This document shows, one piece after another, positions 49,578 through 59,878 of a stretch of 64,000 nt of DNA. Source of the stretch: Linderina pennispora (lineage: Eukaryota; Kickxellomycota; Kickxellomycetes; Kickxellales; Kickxellaceae); assembly GCF_002104995.1 (NCBI RefSeq), contig NW_024468255.1, positions 682,001 through 746,000 of the forward strand. The letters run 5' to 3'. The position numbers were made by a program, and so were the translations under genes. Under the pieces are notes generated by a model. It saw nothing but the letters and a program-made list of their open reading frames with translations, was not told where the DNA came from and ran no database searches. Each line of letters begins with the position of its first letter. Within the stretch, counting starts at the first letter, position 1.

Positions 49578-50310
49578 TCACGCTGTCGTGTTATCCGCAG
49601 CCACGTTGTAGTTGCAGAGCGGACATGTGGCTGCCTGCGCTGTCAGCCATGGATCAATGCACTGCAAGTGGAAGTAATGCCGGCACGCCAGCCTCCGCAC
49701 TTGCTCGCCTGCCCTAAAGTCCTCCAAGCACACCGCGCAGTTCTCCTCATGTAGGGGCAACTTCTCTTTGACCAATGCCGGTTCCGGGATCGCCAGCGTG
49801 ACGTGTCCCTCGGAGCCGGCCTGCGCCATTTTGAATGTCTCGGTGATATCGCTGGGCGTCAATGCAAATGTCGGCAGCTCGCTGACCTCGCGCTCGGTCA
49901 GCACACGCTTGTTTTGCTTCGGCACCGTGCCGGTGAGCCGCACTTGTCGCCGCAACGCCAGGTCCTGCCCATCCATGCCTTGCGATATCAGCCAGCGGTT
50001 GCGTCGGTACCGGCAGACTGCCAGATAGAGTACCACGACGACAATAATTACCCATGCTACATACTTATTTAGCAGGTTGGCTGTATGCTGTCCCACATTG
50101 CTCTTCCTCTCGCGTGCACTTACCAACAATGAGAACGATATATACGATTGTGTAGATTGATGCGCTGTCCGTGTCGTCGTCCGATCGCCGTGATAATCGT
50201 CTTAGCGGGGTGTGGGTCGGCACCATCTTTTGCACAATGTACCTGAACAGCAAAACTATATACTGGACTGCTATGCCGGCACAACTGTAGTATGCTAGAT
50301 ACGCGAGCAT
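49578..50310 (-). CDS. RING-H2 membrane E3 ubiquitin ligase
   Basis: Two exons on the minus strand, 50310-50124 and 50056-49578, give 221 residues. The 67-nt intron (GTAAGT...ATGTAG) interrupts a transmembrane helix, which splicing rejoins as IVLIVAWVIIVVVVLYLAV. A first hydrophobic segment lies at residues 1-24. The C-terminal RING-H2 has ligands Cys169, Cys172, Cys187, His189, His192, Cys195, Cys207 and Cys210, with CAVCLEDF and the FHLQCIDPWL line typical of the goliath/ATL type. Such ligases ubiquitinate membrane cargo for endosomal sorting. Only 27 nt separate its stop from that of DSS1 (convergent). The intron-readthrough version would lose the first helix. Confidence 0.85.
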
Positions 50311-50734
50311 TTACAAAAAACCAAATAACAAATATACAAGTACAGAATAGAAATGCGGTGTGGAGAGAAAGTGCAGTTTTTAATCCGAGGTTCCCCTCAC
50401 GGACTTTTTGCATTTATCCACCCCATATGGTTTTTTTGCCTCAGTCCCGCCTCCCGGCGCATGCTGGTTACACGACCCCCTTAGCGCTCACTGGTGGTCA
50501 GCCTGCAGATAAATTGCCAGGAAGAGCTCGTATACAGGACACAATACCTGTGTGCCTGTAATCTTGCAATTGCCCTGTTCCCAAAGGGACGAACCCACCC
50601 GACGGGCTCCCCTTGTTGGGTTACGCGTCCCAGGCCATCCTCCTTGCCAGGTATCCACGAGAAAGGGATGGCGGAAAACCTGCATTTGCGCTACAACCTC
50701 GGAGTTCCATGAAACCGTTTTTTGGAGTAGGAAC

Positions 50735-50775
<41 letters not shown>

Positions 50776-50877
50776 AAGATAATTCATGCGCAAAACCTCC
50801 ACCCATGCACTTTTGTTTTCCTCCTCTGCTTCCAAACATTTTTTTCTTCAGGTTTCAGTAATTTCTTGTTCTTCATC
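50311..50877. other. Intergenic between divergent RING and KES1 genes, with homopolymer
   Basis: 567 nt. It includes a 39-nt run of A at 50736-50774 about 100 nt before KES1. The sequence after it (CATGCACTTTTGTTTTCCTCC...) is pyrimidine-rich leader DNA. No gene was recognised. Confidence 0.5.
50736..50774 (+). repeat. 39-nt poly(A) homopolymer
   Basis: An uninterrupted run of A, the longest homopolymer in the window. It may act as a nucleosome-excluding poly(dA:dT) tract in the KES1 promoter. The true length may differ because long homopolymers are error-prone in sequencing. Confidence 0.9.
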
Positions 50878-52464
50878 ATGAGCGACAGCAAAAGTGTCAG
50901 CAGCGTGGCTTCCGCAAAGTCCAGCTCGTCAAAGTCCAGCTCGTCAAAGTCCAGCTCGTCAAAGTCCAGCACTCCCAAGAGCACCGTTAGTGAGCCCGTT
51001 GGCAATATTGTGCCGGCGTCGCAGTCGGGTGACTTCATGTCGTTCCTCAAGACCGTGCTGTCGTTCACTGGTGATCTGTCTTCGCTCACTTGTCCGTCGT
51101 TCTTGCTGAACGGCATTTCGCTGCTTGAATACGGGTAAGCATACACTACATCATCACAATGCGTGAACCTTTTTGGCCTATTACTAATCGCTCATCCCCC
51201 TTAGTGCCCATTGGAGCGACTACCCGCATGTCCTGGCTGAGATTACAAAGGCCGAGAGTTCGCCAGGTAACGTACACATGGAAACCATTGCCGATTGGCT
51301 CCACCTCTCTCTTGCGGCTGTGATCGTTGCAATGTCGCATGGACGATCATTTCCTCCAATGCGACGTTTTTGGAAGAAAAAGGAGCCTGGTATTAAGCTG
51401 CTCCTTTTCTTTTTGTAGAGCGCATGAAGCTGGTGGCCCGGTGGTTCATCTCGACCCTGTACGGAAGCTACAACAAGCGCGTGGCCGAGTCGAACACGGG
51501 CGAAAAGAAGCCGTTCAATCCGATTCTGGGCGAGCAGTTCCTTGCGTCCTGGGACGACTCCGAGTACGGGGAGACGACGTTTGTGTGTGAGCAGGTGTCG
51601 CACCACCCGCCCGTCAGCGCGATCTATTTTGAGAACGCCAAGGCAGGCATCTACGGCAACGGCCAGTTTGCGCAAAAGTCCAAATTCAAGGGCACCACCA
51701 TGAAGGTCGTGCAGGAGGGCCGCGTCACCTTGCGGATGCGCAACACTGACGAAGTCTTCTGCCTGTCCCTGCCCAGCCTAAACATCTGCTCGATCCTATC
51801 CGGCAAGCCGTTCCTGGAAATGAGCAACACCACGTTTATCCGCTCGAGCAAGGGCTATTCGGCCGAGTTCCACTGGCACACCAAGCCCTGGCTGTACGGC
51901 GAATACCACAAGTTCGACGGCTCCATCTTCCGCGACCCCAGTGCCCTGTACTCCCCCAATGCACCAGCCCAGGAGCCCCTGTTCACTGTCAAGGGCAAGT
52001 GGGTGGCTGAGTCCACCGTCACTGACGTCAAGACCAGCTCCCAGAGCGTACTGTTCGATGTTGCCGCCCAACCGTCGGCCGATATCAAGATCCGTCCCGT
52101 CAGCGAGCAGTCCGAGCTCGAGAGCCGTCGCGTCTGGAATGCCGTCGCCCAGGCCATTGAATCAGGTGATTACGAGACCGCATCGCGCGAAAAGACCGTG
52201 ATTGAGGAGGCCCAGCGCGCCTTGCGCAAGGAGCGCGCTGAGCGGAGCGAGACCTGGACCCCGGCGCTGTTCAAGTGGATTGCTGACGAGGACGATGAGA
52301 GCGATGTCCGGGATGCCTATGCGTATTTGTACCCGGCCAAGGACAGCATCGGCAAGGGCAGCTGGGTCTACAAAAACTCTATCCACGAGCTGGACCGCGC
52401 CAACTCCACCGGCTCATCCACGGGCACCGGCACGCCCTTCGAGGACGCCGTCAGCGAGGCATAA
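50878..52464 (+). CDS. KES1: Oxysterol-binding protein homologue Kes1/Osh4
   Basis: Three exons, 50878-51134, 51205-51266 and 51419-52464, give 454 residues. Introns are 70 and 152 nt, and phases fit. The N-terminus has a Lys-Ser repeat (KSSSSKSSSS). The Osh4 lid and core follow: FLKTVLSFTGDLSSL, then across the first splice YGAHWSDYPH, then ERMKLVARWFISTL. The OSBP signature EQVSHHPPVSA is near residue 164, after NPILGEQF. There is no PH or ankyrin domain, as in Osh4. Kes1 exchanges ergosterol for phosphatidylinositol 4-phosphate between ER and Golgi and counteracts Sec14-dependent traffic; a Sec14-like gene is in the same window but not adjacent. Confidence 0.92.
50917..50970 (+). repeat. 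15-bp tandem repeat encoding Lys-Ser-Ser-Ser-Ser
   Basis: Three exact copies of AAGTCCAGCTCGTCA and a partial fourth, inside the disordered N-terminus of Kes1. Copy number is likely variable. Confidence 0.9.
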
Positions 52465-52571
52465 GTCACAATTTACATCGTATATCCCCTCGCCAGCCAA
52501 GACATTATTTAAAGACCGAGCCCATATATTCTAGCCATATAAAACTTCTTTTTTGTGCGAAACAGCGGCGT

Positions 52572-52859
52572 TCACTCGAACGGCGGGCAGTTGGTCTGGA
52601 ACTGGTCGTCTGCGCCCCCCTGGCCAGTCGCCGCTAGCTCCTGCTGGCTCAGGTGCGCGTAGATCGACGACCGGAACAGCGTGTATACAAGTGCCATCTT
52701 TTGCTCCACCGAGCGCATTGATTCTGTCAAGGCATCGAGCTCGGCGTGGTTGATCTCGGCCACCAGGGCCCCCATCTTCTTGACCTCGTTGCGGATCAGC
52801 TCGTACTCGGTCAGCAGCGCCGCCTCGCGGTCCGACAGATGCTGCCCCGACTGCGACAT
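52572..52859 (-). CDS. DAD3: DASH/Dam1 complex subunit Dad3
   Basis: 95 residues from ATG 52859. The short all-helical protein has the Dad3 pattern: an N-terminal LSDREAALLTEYELIRNEV, then a central helix ending LTESMRSVEQKMALVYTLFR, then SSIYAHLSQQE. The KM.LV.TLF..S.Y line is the strongest match. Dad3 is part of the ten-subunit DASH ring that couples kinetochores to microtubule ends, a complex restricted to fungi and a few other lineages. It is convergent with KES1 and tandem with the Bmt6-like gene 127 nt upstream. Confidence 0.82.
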   Translation of the reverse strand: MSQSGQHLSDREAALLTEYELIRNEVKKMGALVAEINHAELDALTESMRSVEQKMALVYTLFRSSIYAHLSQQELAATGQGGADDQFQTNCPPFE

Positions 52860-52986
52860 TATGTGCAATTACAAGTATATAAAAAGATACCGACAAAATG
52901 TACCATCCCCCAACCCACCTCCATCATCCATCCAAATACGCTGCACTGTCATGCGGGACAGCTTATGGTTTTACCACGCAGCTGCC

Positions 52987-53868
52987 TCATTTTCTGCGGT
53001 AAAGCCTGATAAAGTACCGCATATTCTCGATGCTCAGAGGATACTCCAGATTGCTTGCATGCCGGAACCACCTCGAGTCCTCCGAGACAACCGGCTCAAA
53101 GAACTGCCGCAGCGAGTCGAAAAACATATACGACATGTAGCTCTTGCCACCCACCTGCACACTCGAAAATGAGCCGGCCGAATCGACCAGCAGGAAATAC
53201 GCGCCCTTCTGCACATTCGCCACCACCATCTTGACAAACCCCATGGCCTTGGCCTTGTCAGCAAACAGCTCATTGAATACAAACATGGCCGTCACCAGCT
53301 GCGCCCCATGCACACGCTCCTCCATCTGCCTGGTGGGCGCCATCAGATCGCCAATGCTGAACTCGAACCTGATCTGGCTCTCATCCAGCCCCCACTTGTA
53401 CCGCACAGCGTCCTCCAGCTGCCCCAGTGTCTCTGTCCAGTCTGCGTAGTCTTGCGAATGCACCACAATCGGCCCTGCTACCTTGCTATTCAGTGCTGTG
53501 CAGCTGGCCGCCGCTACCCCCACCAGCTCGCTGCCGGAGCCCGCACCCAGGCAGTACATAGTGGGAGCATTTTCCAGGATCCTTTGGAGCTCGGGCAGCT
53601 GGAAAATCTCGTAGTAGCAGAGCGCACGTCGCGGCACGTACTGGGCCGTGTAGACAGGCAGATTGCCGGGGGTCTGGAAGATCGCGTTAAAGTCGCGCGC
53701 AAAGAACCGCTGCTTTATTGTCTGCAGGGTTGAGGTAAAGTCTGCGCGCTGCAGGGCGGGCGCGCATGCCATGCGGAGCACGTTCAGGATGCTTTGCTGG
53801 GGGTTGGCGCCCAGCGTCTCGGCGCCCTTAAAGGGCGTGCGGGCAGGAGCCTGTGCGGTTGTGCTCAT
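52987..53868 (-). CDS. BMT6: 25S rRNA uridine-N3 methyltransferase, Bmt6-like
   Basis: 293 residues from ATG 53868. The SAM-binding line APTMYCLGAGSGSELVGVAA lies at about 100-118, in a Rossmann-type methyltransferase fold. Upstream is PRRALCYYEIF, and downstream lines are DYADWTETLGQLEDAV, IRFEFSIGDLMAP and TAMFVFNELFADKAKAM. These and the overall length match the fungal family that includes Bmt6, which makes m3U in the large-subunit rRNA. The product would act in the nucleolus. Bmt5 and other family-34-type methyltransferases are alternatives. Confidence 0.72.
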   Translation of the reverse strand: MSTTAQAPARTPFKGAETLGANPQQSILNVLRMACAPALQRADFTSTLQTIKQRFFARDFNAIFQTPGNLPVYTAQYVPRRALCYYEIFQLPELQRILENAPTMYCLGAGSGSELVGVAAASCTALNSKVAGPIVVHSQDYADWTETLGQLEDAVRYKWGLDESQIRFEFSIGDLMAPTRQMEERVHGAQLVTAMFVFNELFADKAKAMGFVKMVVANVQKGAYFLLVDSAGSFSSVQVGGKSYMSYMFFDSLRQFFEPVVSEDSRWFRHASNLEYPLSIENMRYFIRLYRRK

Positions 53869-54163
53869 AGCTGAAAAATCGAAAATGCAATGTGTGAGAG
53901 AAAGAAAAAAAAAAGCCCAGGGAAATGCTGACTCAAGGTGTTAGTTTCATTTTTTGATCCCAGGATCTGGAATGGAGCCGATCGCATACTGGCGGCTCGG
54001 CTCGCTGCATATGGCGACATCAGCAGCATATATTGCACATGTTGGTTGTTCTATCTCAATTTCCCAAGTTAGTCACCACACCTGGGTGCAGGAGTACTCC
54101 CCGGCCTTTCTCTCCGCTTATTCTGATTTCCACTTCTTCATTAGCTCTTCAGCCTCACTTACC

Positions 54164-55429
54164 ATGACATCTCTTGGAACGCTACACGCCCCGCTCGCAA
54201 ACTTCCGCGCCTACAAGGCCCGCGTCGTCGCCAGCTTCCTCAGCCTCCCGCTGGACCTAACTCCTGACTTTGTCCTACACACCGACAACCGCACGTCCGA
54301 GTACCTAGCCAAGTTCCCAGCCGGCAAGGTCCCTGCCTTTGAGGGCACCGATGGCTTCCGCCTGGCCGACTCATCGGCCATTGCCTATTACATTGCGTCG
54401 AAGGCTGGTGCTGACTCGCCCCTGCTCGGCCAGACCGCCGAGGAAACGGCCGAGATTTTGCAGTATATTTTGTCTGCAGAGGCCGATTTTTTGCCGGCAT
54501 CTCTGAGCACTGTTGGGCCACTGATCGGCTTCTTACCGTTCATCAAGCCTGCCCATCAGGTTGCCGAGGAACAGACGCTAAGTTATCTTGATGGACTGAA
54601 CAGGGTTTTGCTTGACAGGACCTTTCTTGTTGGCGAGCGCATCACTGTCGCTGATATTGTGCTTGCGTGCGACCTGATTCTGCCATTCAGGGCGTATCTG
54701 ACTGATGCGGATCGCAGGCAGTTCAGGAATGTGACTCGGTACTTCAAGACCATCATCAGCCAGCCAGCTTTCAAGGCTGTTGTTCCCAGCATCGAACTGT
54801 GTAAGGAGCGGCCTAAGCCTGCCACTCCAGTCAAGAATGAAAAGACCAAGAAGGAGAAGGCCAAGAAGGCCGAGAAGCCCAAGGCTGAGAAGCCCAAGGC
54901 CGAGAAGAAGGCCGAGAAGCCCGCTGAGGAGGCTCCCAAGCCCGCCCCCAAGCCCAAGAGCAAGCTCGACCTGCTGCCGCCGCCCAAGATGGTGCTGGAC
55001 GACTGGAAGCGCTTCTACTCGAACAACGATACCAAGCCCGACGCCGTAAACTGGCTGTGGGAGCACTTTGACGAGGAGGGCTACTCGTTCTGGAAGGTCG
55101 AGTACAAGTACAACGACGAGCTGACGAAGATCTTCATGTCAAACAACCTGGTCGGTGGGTTCTTCAACCGGCTGGAGCGCGCCCGCAAGTATGCCTTCGG
55201 CAACCTGCTGGTTCTCGGCCAGGACAGCAACAACCAGATCTGGGGCTACTTCATGCTCCGCGGCCAGGAGGTGCCCGAGGAGGTCACTGACGCTGCCGAC
55301 TACGAGTCGTACACCTGGACCAAGGTCGACCACAAGGACCCGAAGACCAAGGCTGAGATCGAGGACTGCTTCGCCTGGGAGGGCTCCGCTCTGCCCCGCG
55401 AGTTCGCTGACGGCAAGACCTTCAAGTAG
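54164..55429 (+). CDS. Translation elongation factor eEF1B gamma subunit
   Basis: 421 residues from ATG 54164 (MTSLGTLHA); the longer open frame upstream is leader. It has an N-terminal GST-like domain (GKVPAFEGTDGFRLADSSAI, then FLVGERITVADIVLAC) to about residue 210, a Lys/Glu/Ala/Pro linker of KAEKPKAEK repeats (about 220-265), and the conserved C-terminal EF1G domain (MVLDDWKRFYSNND, then WLWEHFDEEGYSFWKVEYKY). It anchors the eEF1B nucleotide-exchange complex that recycles eEF1A. High G/C-ending codon bias fits strong expression. It is convergent with TRM61 with 36 nt between stops. Confidence 0.95.
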   Translation: MTSLGTLHAPLANFRAYKARVVASFLSLPLDLTPDFVLHTDNRTSEYLAKFPAGKVPAFEGTDGFRLADSSAIAYYIASKAGADSPLLGQTAEETAEILQYILSAEADFLPASLSTVGPLIGFLPFIKPAHQVAEEQTLSYLDGLNRVLLDRTFLVGERITVADIVLACDLILPFRAYLTDADRRQFRNVTRYFKTIISQPAFKAVVPSIELCKERPKPATPVKNEKTKKEKAKKAEKPKAEKPKAEKKAEKPAEEAPKPAPKPKSKLDLLPPPKMVLDDWKRFYSNNDTKPDAVNWLWEHFDEEGYSFWKVEYKYNDELTKIFMSNNLVGGFFNRLERARKYAFGNLLVLGQDSNNQIWGYFMLRGQEVPEEVTDAADYESYTWTKVDHKDPKTKAEIEDCFAWEGSALPREFADGKTFK

Positions 55430-55465
55430 TAGCTGGTTTATTCTGGACATCTCAAAAATAGCTTT

Positions 55466-56425
55466 CTATTGCTGATCCACTGGCGCCAGAATGGCAAATG
55501 TCAGATAACTAGTGTGGCCGCGCGTGATATCGGTTGGCTTCGACACCAGCACCTCTGGCAGCTTAGCTGATTCCTCACCCGAGGGCTCCGCCGATCCCGC
55601 TTCTAGCTTGCGCTTCTTGTTACGGTCACTCTTGGACATCTTGAAGTTGACCTTCTCGCCACCAATAGCCGTCTCAATATCAGGCACCGGTGCCGAGCGC
55701 ACCTCGTGCTCCCTGGCCAAACACTCATACATGCGAATGTCCGAAAACCCGTGCTCGTTCAGAGCCACTGCCGTGCGCTGCACCTGCTCAATACACGGGC
55801 TGAAGCAACATATCCTGCCAATGGTGTCCTTGCGCAGCGCCTCCTTGGCAGCTTTTACCGCATCCCAAGGCGCCGGCAGGTCCAAGAACACCGCGTCTGC
55901 CAGATCCGTCTTGCCAAATCCATTAGCGATAACATCCCGGTGCTCCATCGTAATCATATCGGACAATCCGTGCTCCTCAAACTCCTGCTTAGCAGTCGTT
56001 GCGCGCAGCTCATGGTATTCGAACGTGTACAGATGGCCCGTGGGCGCGATCGTGCGTGCGATTGAGTGCGAGAACGACCCACTGCCCGTGCCAGACTCAA
56101 TCATGATCTTGCCCGGCCGCAGGTCCAAGTACGATGAAATGAACGAAATGTCTGGGAGATACAGAATCTGGGTGCGGTGTGGCACCACTTGCGTCCACAG
56201 AGCAGGCGTCGGGTGCAAGAGATAGATAAAGCCGCGGCCCGTATGCGACCGCATTTTCGTGCCAAACTTGCTGCCAATCATGTCGTCATGCTTGAAGCTG
56301 CCAAATTTGTTGTTCTGCACAGCACCGGGTGTCATCGTCAGGGGATACATCGAGTCCGGCGTCAGGTATATGATCACCGTATCTCCAGCCGAGATGGTCG
56401 TTTTGTACTCGTGGAACATGCCCAT
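55466..56425 (-). CDS. TRM61: tRNA (adenine-58-N1)-methyltransferase catalytic subunit Trm61
   Basis: 319 residues from ATG 56425 (MGMFHEYKT); a 17-nt poly-A run lies just upstream on the coding strand. The N-terminal beta domain (DTVIIYLTPDSMYPLTM) is followed by the SAM-binding region: MIESGTGSGSFSHSIAR at about 107-123, LYTFEYHELRA, and VFLDLPAPWDAV near 180, the family's substrate-pocket motif. The C-terminus has a Lys-rich insertion (KMSKSDRNKKRKLEAG) and ends in HTSYLTFAILAP. Trm61 pairs with Trm6 in the nucleus to make m1A58 in tRNAs, needed for initiator tRNA stability. Confidence 0.93.
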   Translation of the reverse strand: MGMFHEYKTTISAGDTVIIYLTPDSMYPLTMTPGAVQNNKFGSFKHDDMIGSKFGTKMRSHTGRGFIYLLHPTPALWTQVVPHRTQILYLPDISFISSYLDLRPGKIMIESGTGSGSFSHSIARTIAPTGHLYTFEYHELRATTAKQEFEEHGLSDMITMEHRDVIANGFGKTDLADAVFLDLPAPWDAVKAAKEALRKDTIGRICCFSPCIEQVQRTAVALNEHGFSDIRMYECLAREHEVRSAPVPDIETAIGGEKVNFKMSKSDRNKKRKLEAGSAEPSGEESAKLPEVLVSKPTDITRGHTSYLTFAILAPVDQQ

Positions 56426-58017
56426 AGTTTTTTTTTTTTTTTTGGATAAAGAAACAGGTTGAAGAAAAGGGGCTAACCGCAAATCGGAGATGGATAGCAG
56501 ACTCCAATATATTTTTTTGTAGTCGATCATTGCATAAATTTCAGCTAATTGTGGGGAAAGCAAGAACTGGCTGGGCCCTGTATGTCACTCGGCTGGCAAA
56601 GACCAAGCACAATACTTTTGGAATTTGGCAAAAGCACGCCTCAAAATAGTATTCACGCTCGACAGAGCTATACGAAACCTCTACTCCTTCTTGAGTCCCC
56701 TACCGAACGCCAACCCCCCAAGACCTACTGATAGGTAGTCACTCCGTCTCCATTGACCAAAAGGTAGGCATGCCACTATGCAAACTACACCAGTGCACGC
56801 CAGTTGCGGTAATTAGTGCCATATACGCTGTGGTCACCGAATCCCTTTCTAAAGACTTTGCATCATAGGCTATGAGCAGAGTCAACAGGTTGATGGCCAC
56901 ATTGGCTACATTGTCTGCTATACACCGTACATTGATGTGTCCGCAATAGCAGCTTTCCGCACCAGCCCGTCTATTCGACTGGCCAATTCCTCTCGTGGTG
57001 GGTACACAAAAAACGAAACGATCAGGGAATACGACCGGCCTGCTGATAGTGTCGACAAGTCATTCGAGCACTGCAGAGTATCGATCGTAAGACCAATGAT
57101 CCAACCAGGCTATATAATGTGATGGGCTCTACGTACATATACAAAATGACTGTCCGCACACCCATGGCGCTGCCCATTTTCATTTCTGCAGTTTTCACGT
57201 TTATTCTTTTCCCTCAATAGCCGTCTACTCTATTCTGCCTTGCTCAAAAGCATAAAACGATAGCTCGTGGAGGCATATGATAGTACACAAACACAATGTG
57301 TTGTTTGTACACTAGTAGTTAGAATATCCTGTCCAGAAGCGTGTATCCAGTGCCGGTCCTCCTATGGGTCCAACAACTGCACTGCACCACATCCGTCTGT
57401 ACGAATTTCCACTCGAATAAATCACAGGATTCGAGCCCGAGCCCTTCAAATCAGCGATATTAAGAACCACCTTCAACAGGCGCTATTCGCGAGCCATACC
57501 CGTTTTGCTGGGGTTCTTGTCATTTATCGAATGTATGCTGTCCATCTGTGCTTCTAAATTCTGGTCAGCATAAATCCTTCGAGTGGATAATAGGACGGCG
57601 CCAAGATAATCCGCATTCTGTCTACGCATATCTATCCCGTCTACTATGCAGTGTACTGCATCTGCATGTTTATGGTCCGTGAATACCAGACCAACAATAT
57701 ATGAAACAGGCTTTAGTACTCACCCATTACCTGTCATTAAAAAGGCATATAATCACCCATTCCAACCTAGCTTGTATAAAATTTAAGCTCCGGAACTGGG
57801 CAGAGCTGAATGGTCACTATGTGTTTACTCATCTCTACATCTAATTCTCCTCTTCACTTCGCTTTTCTTTTTATTTTCCTTGTATTTACTGGATAGTTCT
57901 GAATTATATATTTATGTGTCAGACAGACATGGCCTCTGGTAGCATTGCTCACATATAACTGACACATTCGCAATTACATGAGGGGTTTGGGGACAATGTG
58001 TGAGGATATTTACACCA
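56426..58017. other. 1.6-kb gene-poor interval before duplication copy B
   Basis: 56426-56540 is the TRM61 promoter. The rest is unique, fairly AT-rich DNA with only short frames (60-96 codons) lacking domains or conserved features. A pyrimidine-rich stretch near 57840-57890 (TTCTCCTCTTCACTTCGCTTTTC) looks leader-like but leads to no convincing frame. No tRNA was found. Confidence 0.45.
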
Positions 58018-58592
58018 CAGCATAGCGGCCGAAAGGGACCATGCGACCATTGTTAGTCGTGGGCACAAGAAATGTGTTTCCTAAGGTCCCATGGACGACA
58101 GCGCCAGGATCCACAATATAGGTGGGCACGGCGTCTAATCAAACTACGAGAGTTCCGTATATGCCGCAGTACGGAGAGTGCAGCTATGCAGCTCGGGTGC
58201 CAAGGTTCCTGCAAACAGATATCTCGATTGTATCTACATGCCGCTTTCTGTGCCGCTGCTTCTCGTATTTTTAGATCACCAAGATTTCCAAGCATTTGTG
58301 CAGGTCTGCTGAACGGGCTACATGGTCCCCAGTCTATTTTCAGGAGCGGCGGCTGTCTTTGCAGGCGCTTTCTGTGAGCCCATGCACGACATTTTCGGCC
58401 GTGCATAGTCGCACAGAATGAGGATACCCTGAGGTGCAAAATCAAGATGATCGACACATGCTCAGCCTATTAATATCTCTCCTTCTCAGCGCCCGCTGGA
58501 CCGCACCGCGCCGCTAAAATTAGCAATCTCCTCGAAAAATCTCGGAAAGGGCAGAAGCAGTATCGGAAGATATCCTTGGGGTTCACACAGCG

Positions 58593-58600
58593 TATATAAA
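58593..58600 (+). promoter_or_regulatory. TATA box of repeat-protein gene B
   Basis: TATATAAA, 137 nt before the ATG, in the same context as in copy A. The box and the about 575 nt upstream of it are retained, so both copies probably remain expressed alike. Confidence 0.7.
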
Positions 58601-58729
58601 GCCAGCCCACCATGGCTGCTTCATCCTGCTTCAACAACAACATCACCACCTCAAGCTTCACACAAGCAACCTCATTCAAATATCGCATTCACTTTGCATT
58701 TGCATTTTCAACGAAAAACAACTCTGACA

Positions 58730-59878
58730 ATGCGCATCTCTCTTGCTACCGCTTTCGCTATCCTCGCTGCTACTGCCGCTGCCAACCAGGCTGGTCCTGC
58801 TGACAGCGACATCTCGACTCCTTTCAACAACCAGTCTGCTGGTATCATCGAGCCTGCCGTCGAGACTACTGACGAGATTGACGAGATTGACGACTTTGAG
58901 GAGGATGGCAACCAGCGCGGCTTTGGAGGGTTTGGCAGAGGTCTTGGCAAGCTCGGTGGAGAGGTTGGTTCCGATATTTTCGGAGACCTCCTTGGCTCAT
59001 TGCTGCAGGGTGGCTTCAACCAGCGTGGTGGTCGTGGTCGCGGCAGCGGTCGTGGAAAGGACTTCCTGAGCGACCTGGGTGTCGAGCTGATTGGCACTGG
59101 TGTCGGCGCCGGTCTGGATGCTGCCATTTACAACCAGCGCGGCGGCCGTGGTCGCGGCAGCGGTCGTGGAAAGGACTTCCTGAGCGACCTGGGTGTTGAA
59201 CTGATCGGCACTGGTGTCGGTGCTGGACTTGATGCTGCCATCTACAACCAGCGTGGTGGTCGTGGTCGCGGTAGCGGTCGCGGCAAGGACTTCCTGAGCG
59301 ACCTGGGTGTCGAGCTGATTGGCACTGGTGTTGGTGCTGGACTTGATGCTGCCATCTACAACCAGCGTGGCGGTCGTGGCCGCGGTAGCGGTCGCGGCAA
59401 GGACTTCCTGAGCGACCTGGGTGTCGAGCTGATCGGCACTGGCGTCGGTGCCGGTCTGGATGCTGCCATCTACAACCAGCGCGGCCTTGGAGGGTTTGGC
59501 AGGGGTCTTGGCAAGTTTGGTGGAGAGGTTGGCTCTGATATTTTCGGAGACCTCCTTGGCTCATTGCTGCAGGGTGGCTTCAACCAGCGTGGTGGTCGTG
59601 GTCGCGGCAGCGGTCGCGGCAAGGACTTCCTGAGCGACCTTGGTGTTGAGCTGATTGGCACTGGTGTCGGTGCTGGTCTGGATGCTGCTATCTACAACAA
59701 CCAGCGCAGCTTCGAGTATGACGACGCGGACTTTGAGGAGGATGACAACCAGCGCAGCCGCAAGGGTGGTCGCCGCCCTCATCTCAGCGACCGCACCAAG
59801 GACTTCCTGGGTGATTTGGGTGTCGAGGTTATTGGCACTGGTGTCGGCGCTGGCCTTGATGCTGCCATTTACAACTAG
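58730..59878 (+). CDS. Secreted RG-rich tandem-repeat protein, copy B
   Basis: 382 residues from ATG 58730, with the same signal peptide, acidic pro-region and C-terminal segment as copy A. The repeat region differs: four 38-residue units, then a 36-residue insertion (NQRGLGGFGRGLGKFGGEV to LLGSLLQGGF) that repeats the first module, then one more 38-residue unit, then the shared acidic and terminal units. All frames are intact. Early differences from A include Asn for Lys in STPFNNQSAG and Ala-Val for Val-Ile before ETTDEIDE. The upstream ATG at 58612 is out of frame here, supporting the signal-peptide ATG as the true start in both copies. Function unknown. Confidence 0.85.
   Translation: MRISLATAFAILAATAAANQAGPADSDISTPFNNQSAGIIEPAVETTDEIDEIDDFEEDGNQRGFGGFGRGLGKLGGEVGSDIFGDLLGSLLQGGFNQRGGRGRGSGRGKDFLSDLGVELIGTGVGAGLDAAIYNQRGGRGRGSGRGKDFLSDLGVELIGTGVGAGLDAAIYNQRGGRGRGSGRGKDFLSDLGVELIGTGVGAGLDAAIYNQRGGRGRGSGRGKDFLSDLGVELIGTGVGAGLDAAIYNQRGLGGFGRGLGKFGGEVGSDIFGDLLGSLLQGGFNQRGGRGRGSGRGKDFLSDLGVELIGTGVGAGLDAAIYNNQRSFEYDDADFEEDDNQRSRKGGRRPHLSDRTKDFLGDLGVEVIGTGVGAGLDAAIYN
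59018..59695 (+). repeat. Coding tandem repeats with inserted module (copy B)
   Basis: Four 114-bp units (59018-59473), a 108-bp copy of the N-terminal module (59474-59581), and a fifth 114-bp unit (59582-59695), all in frame. Confidence 0.95.
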
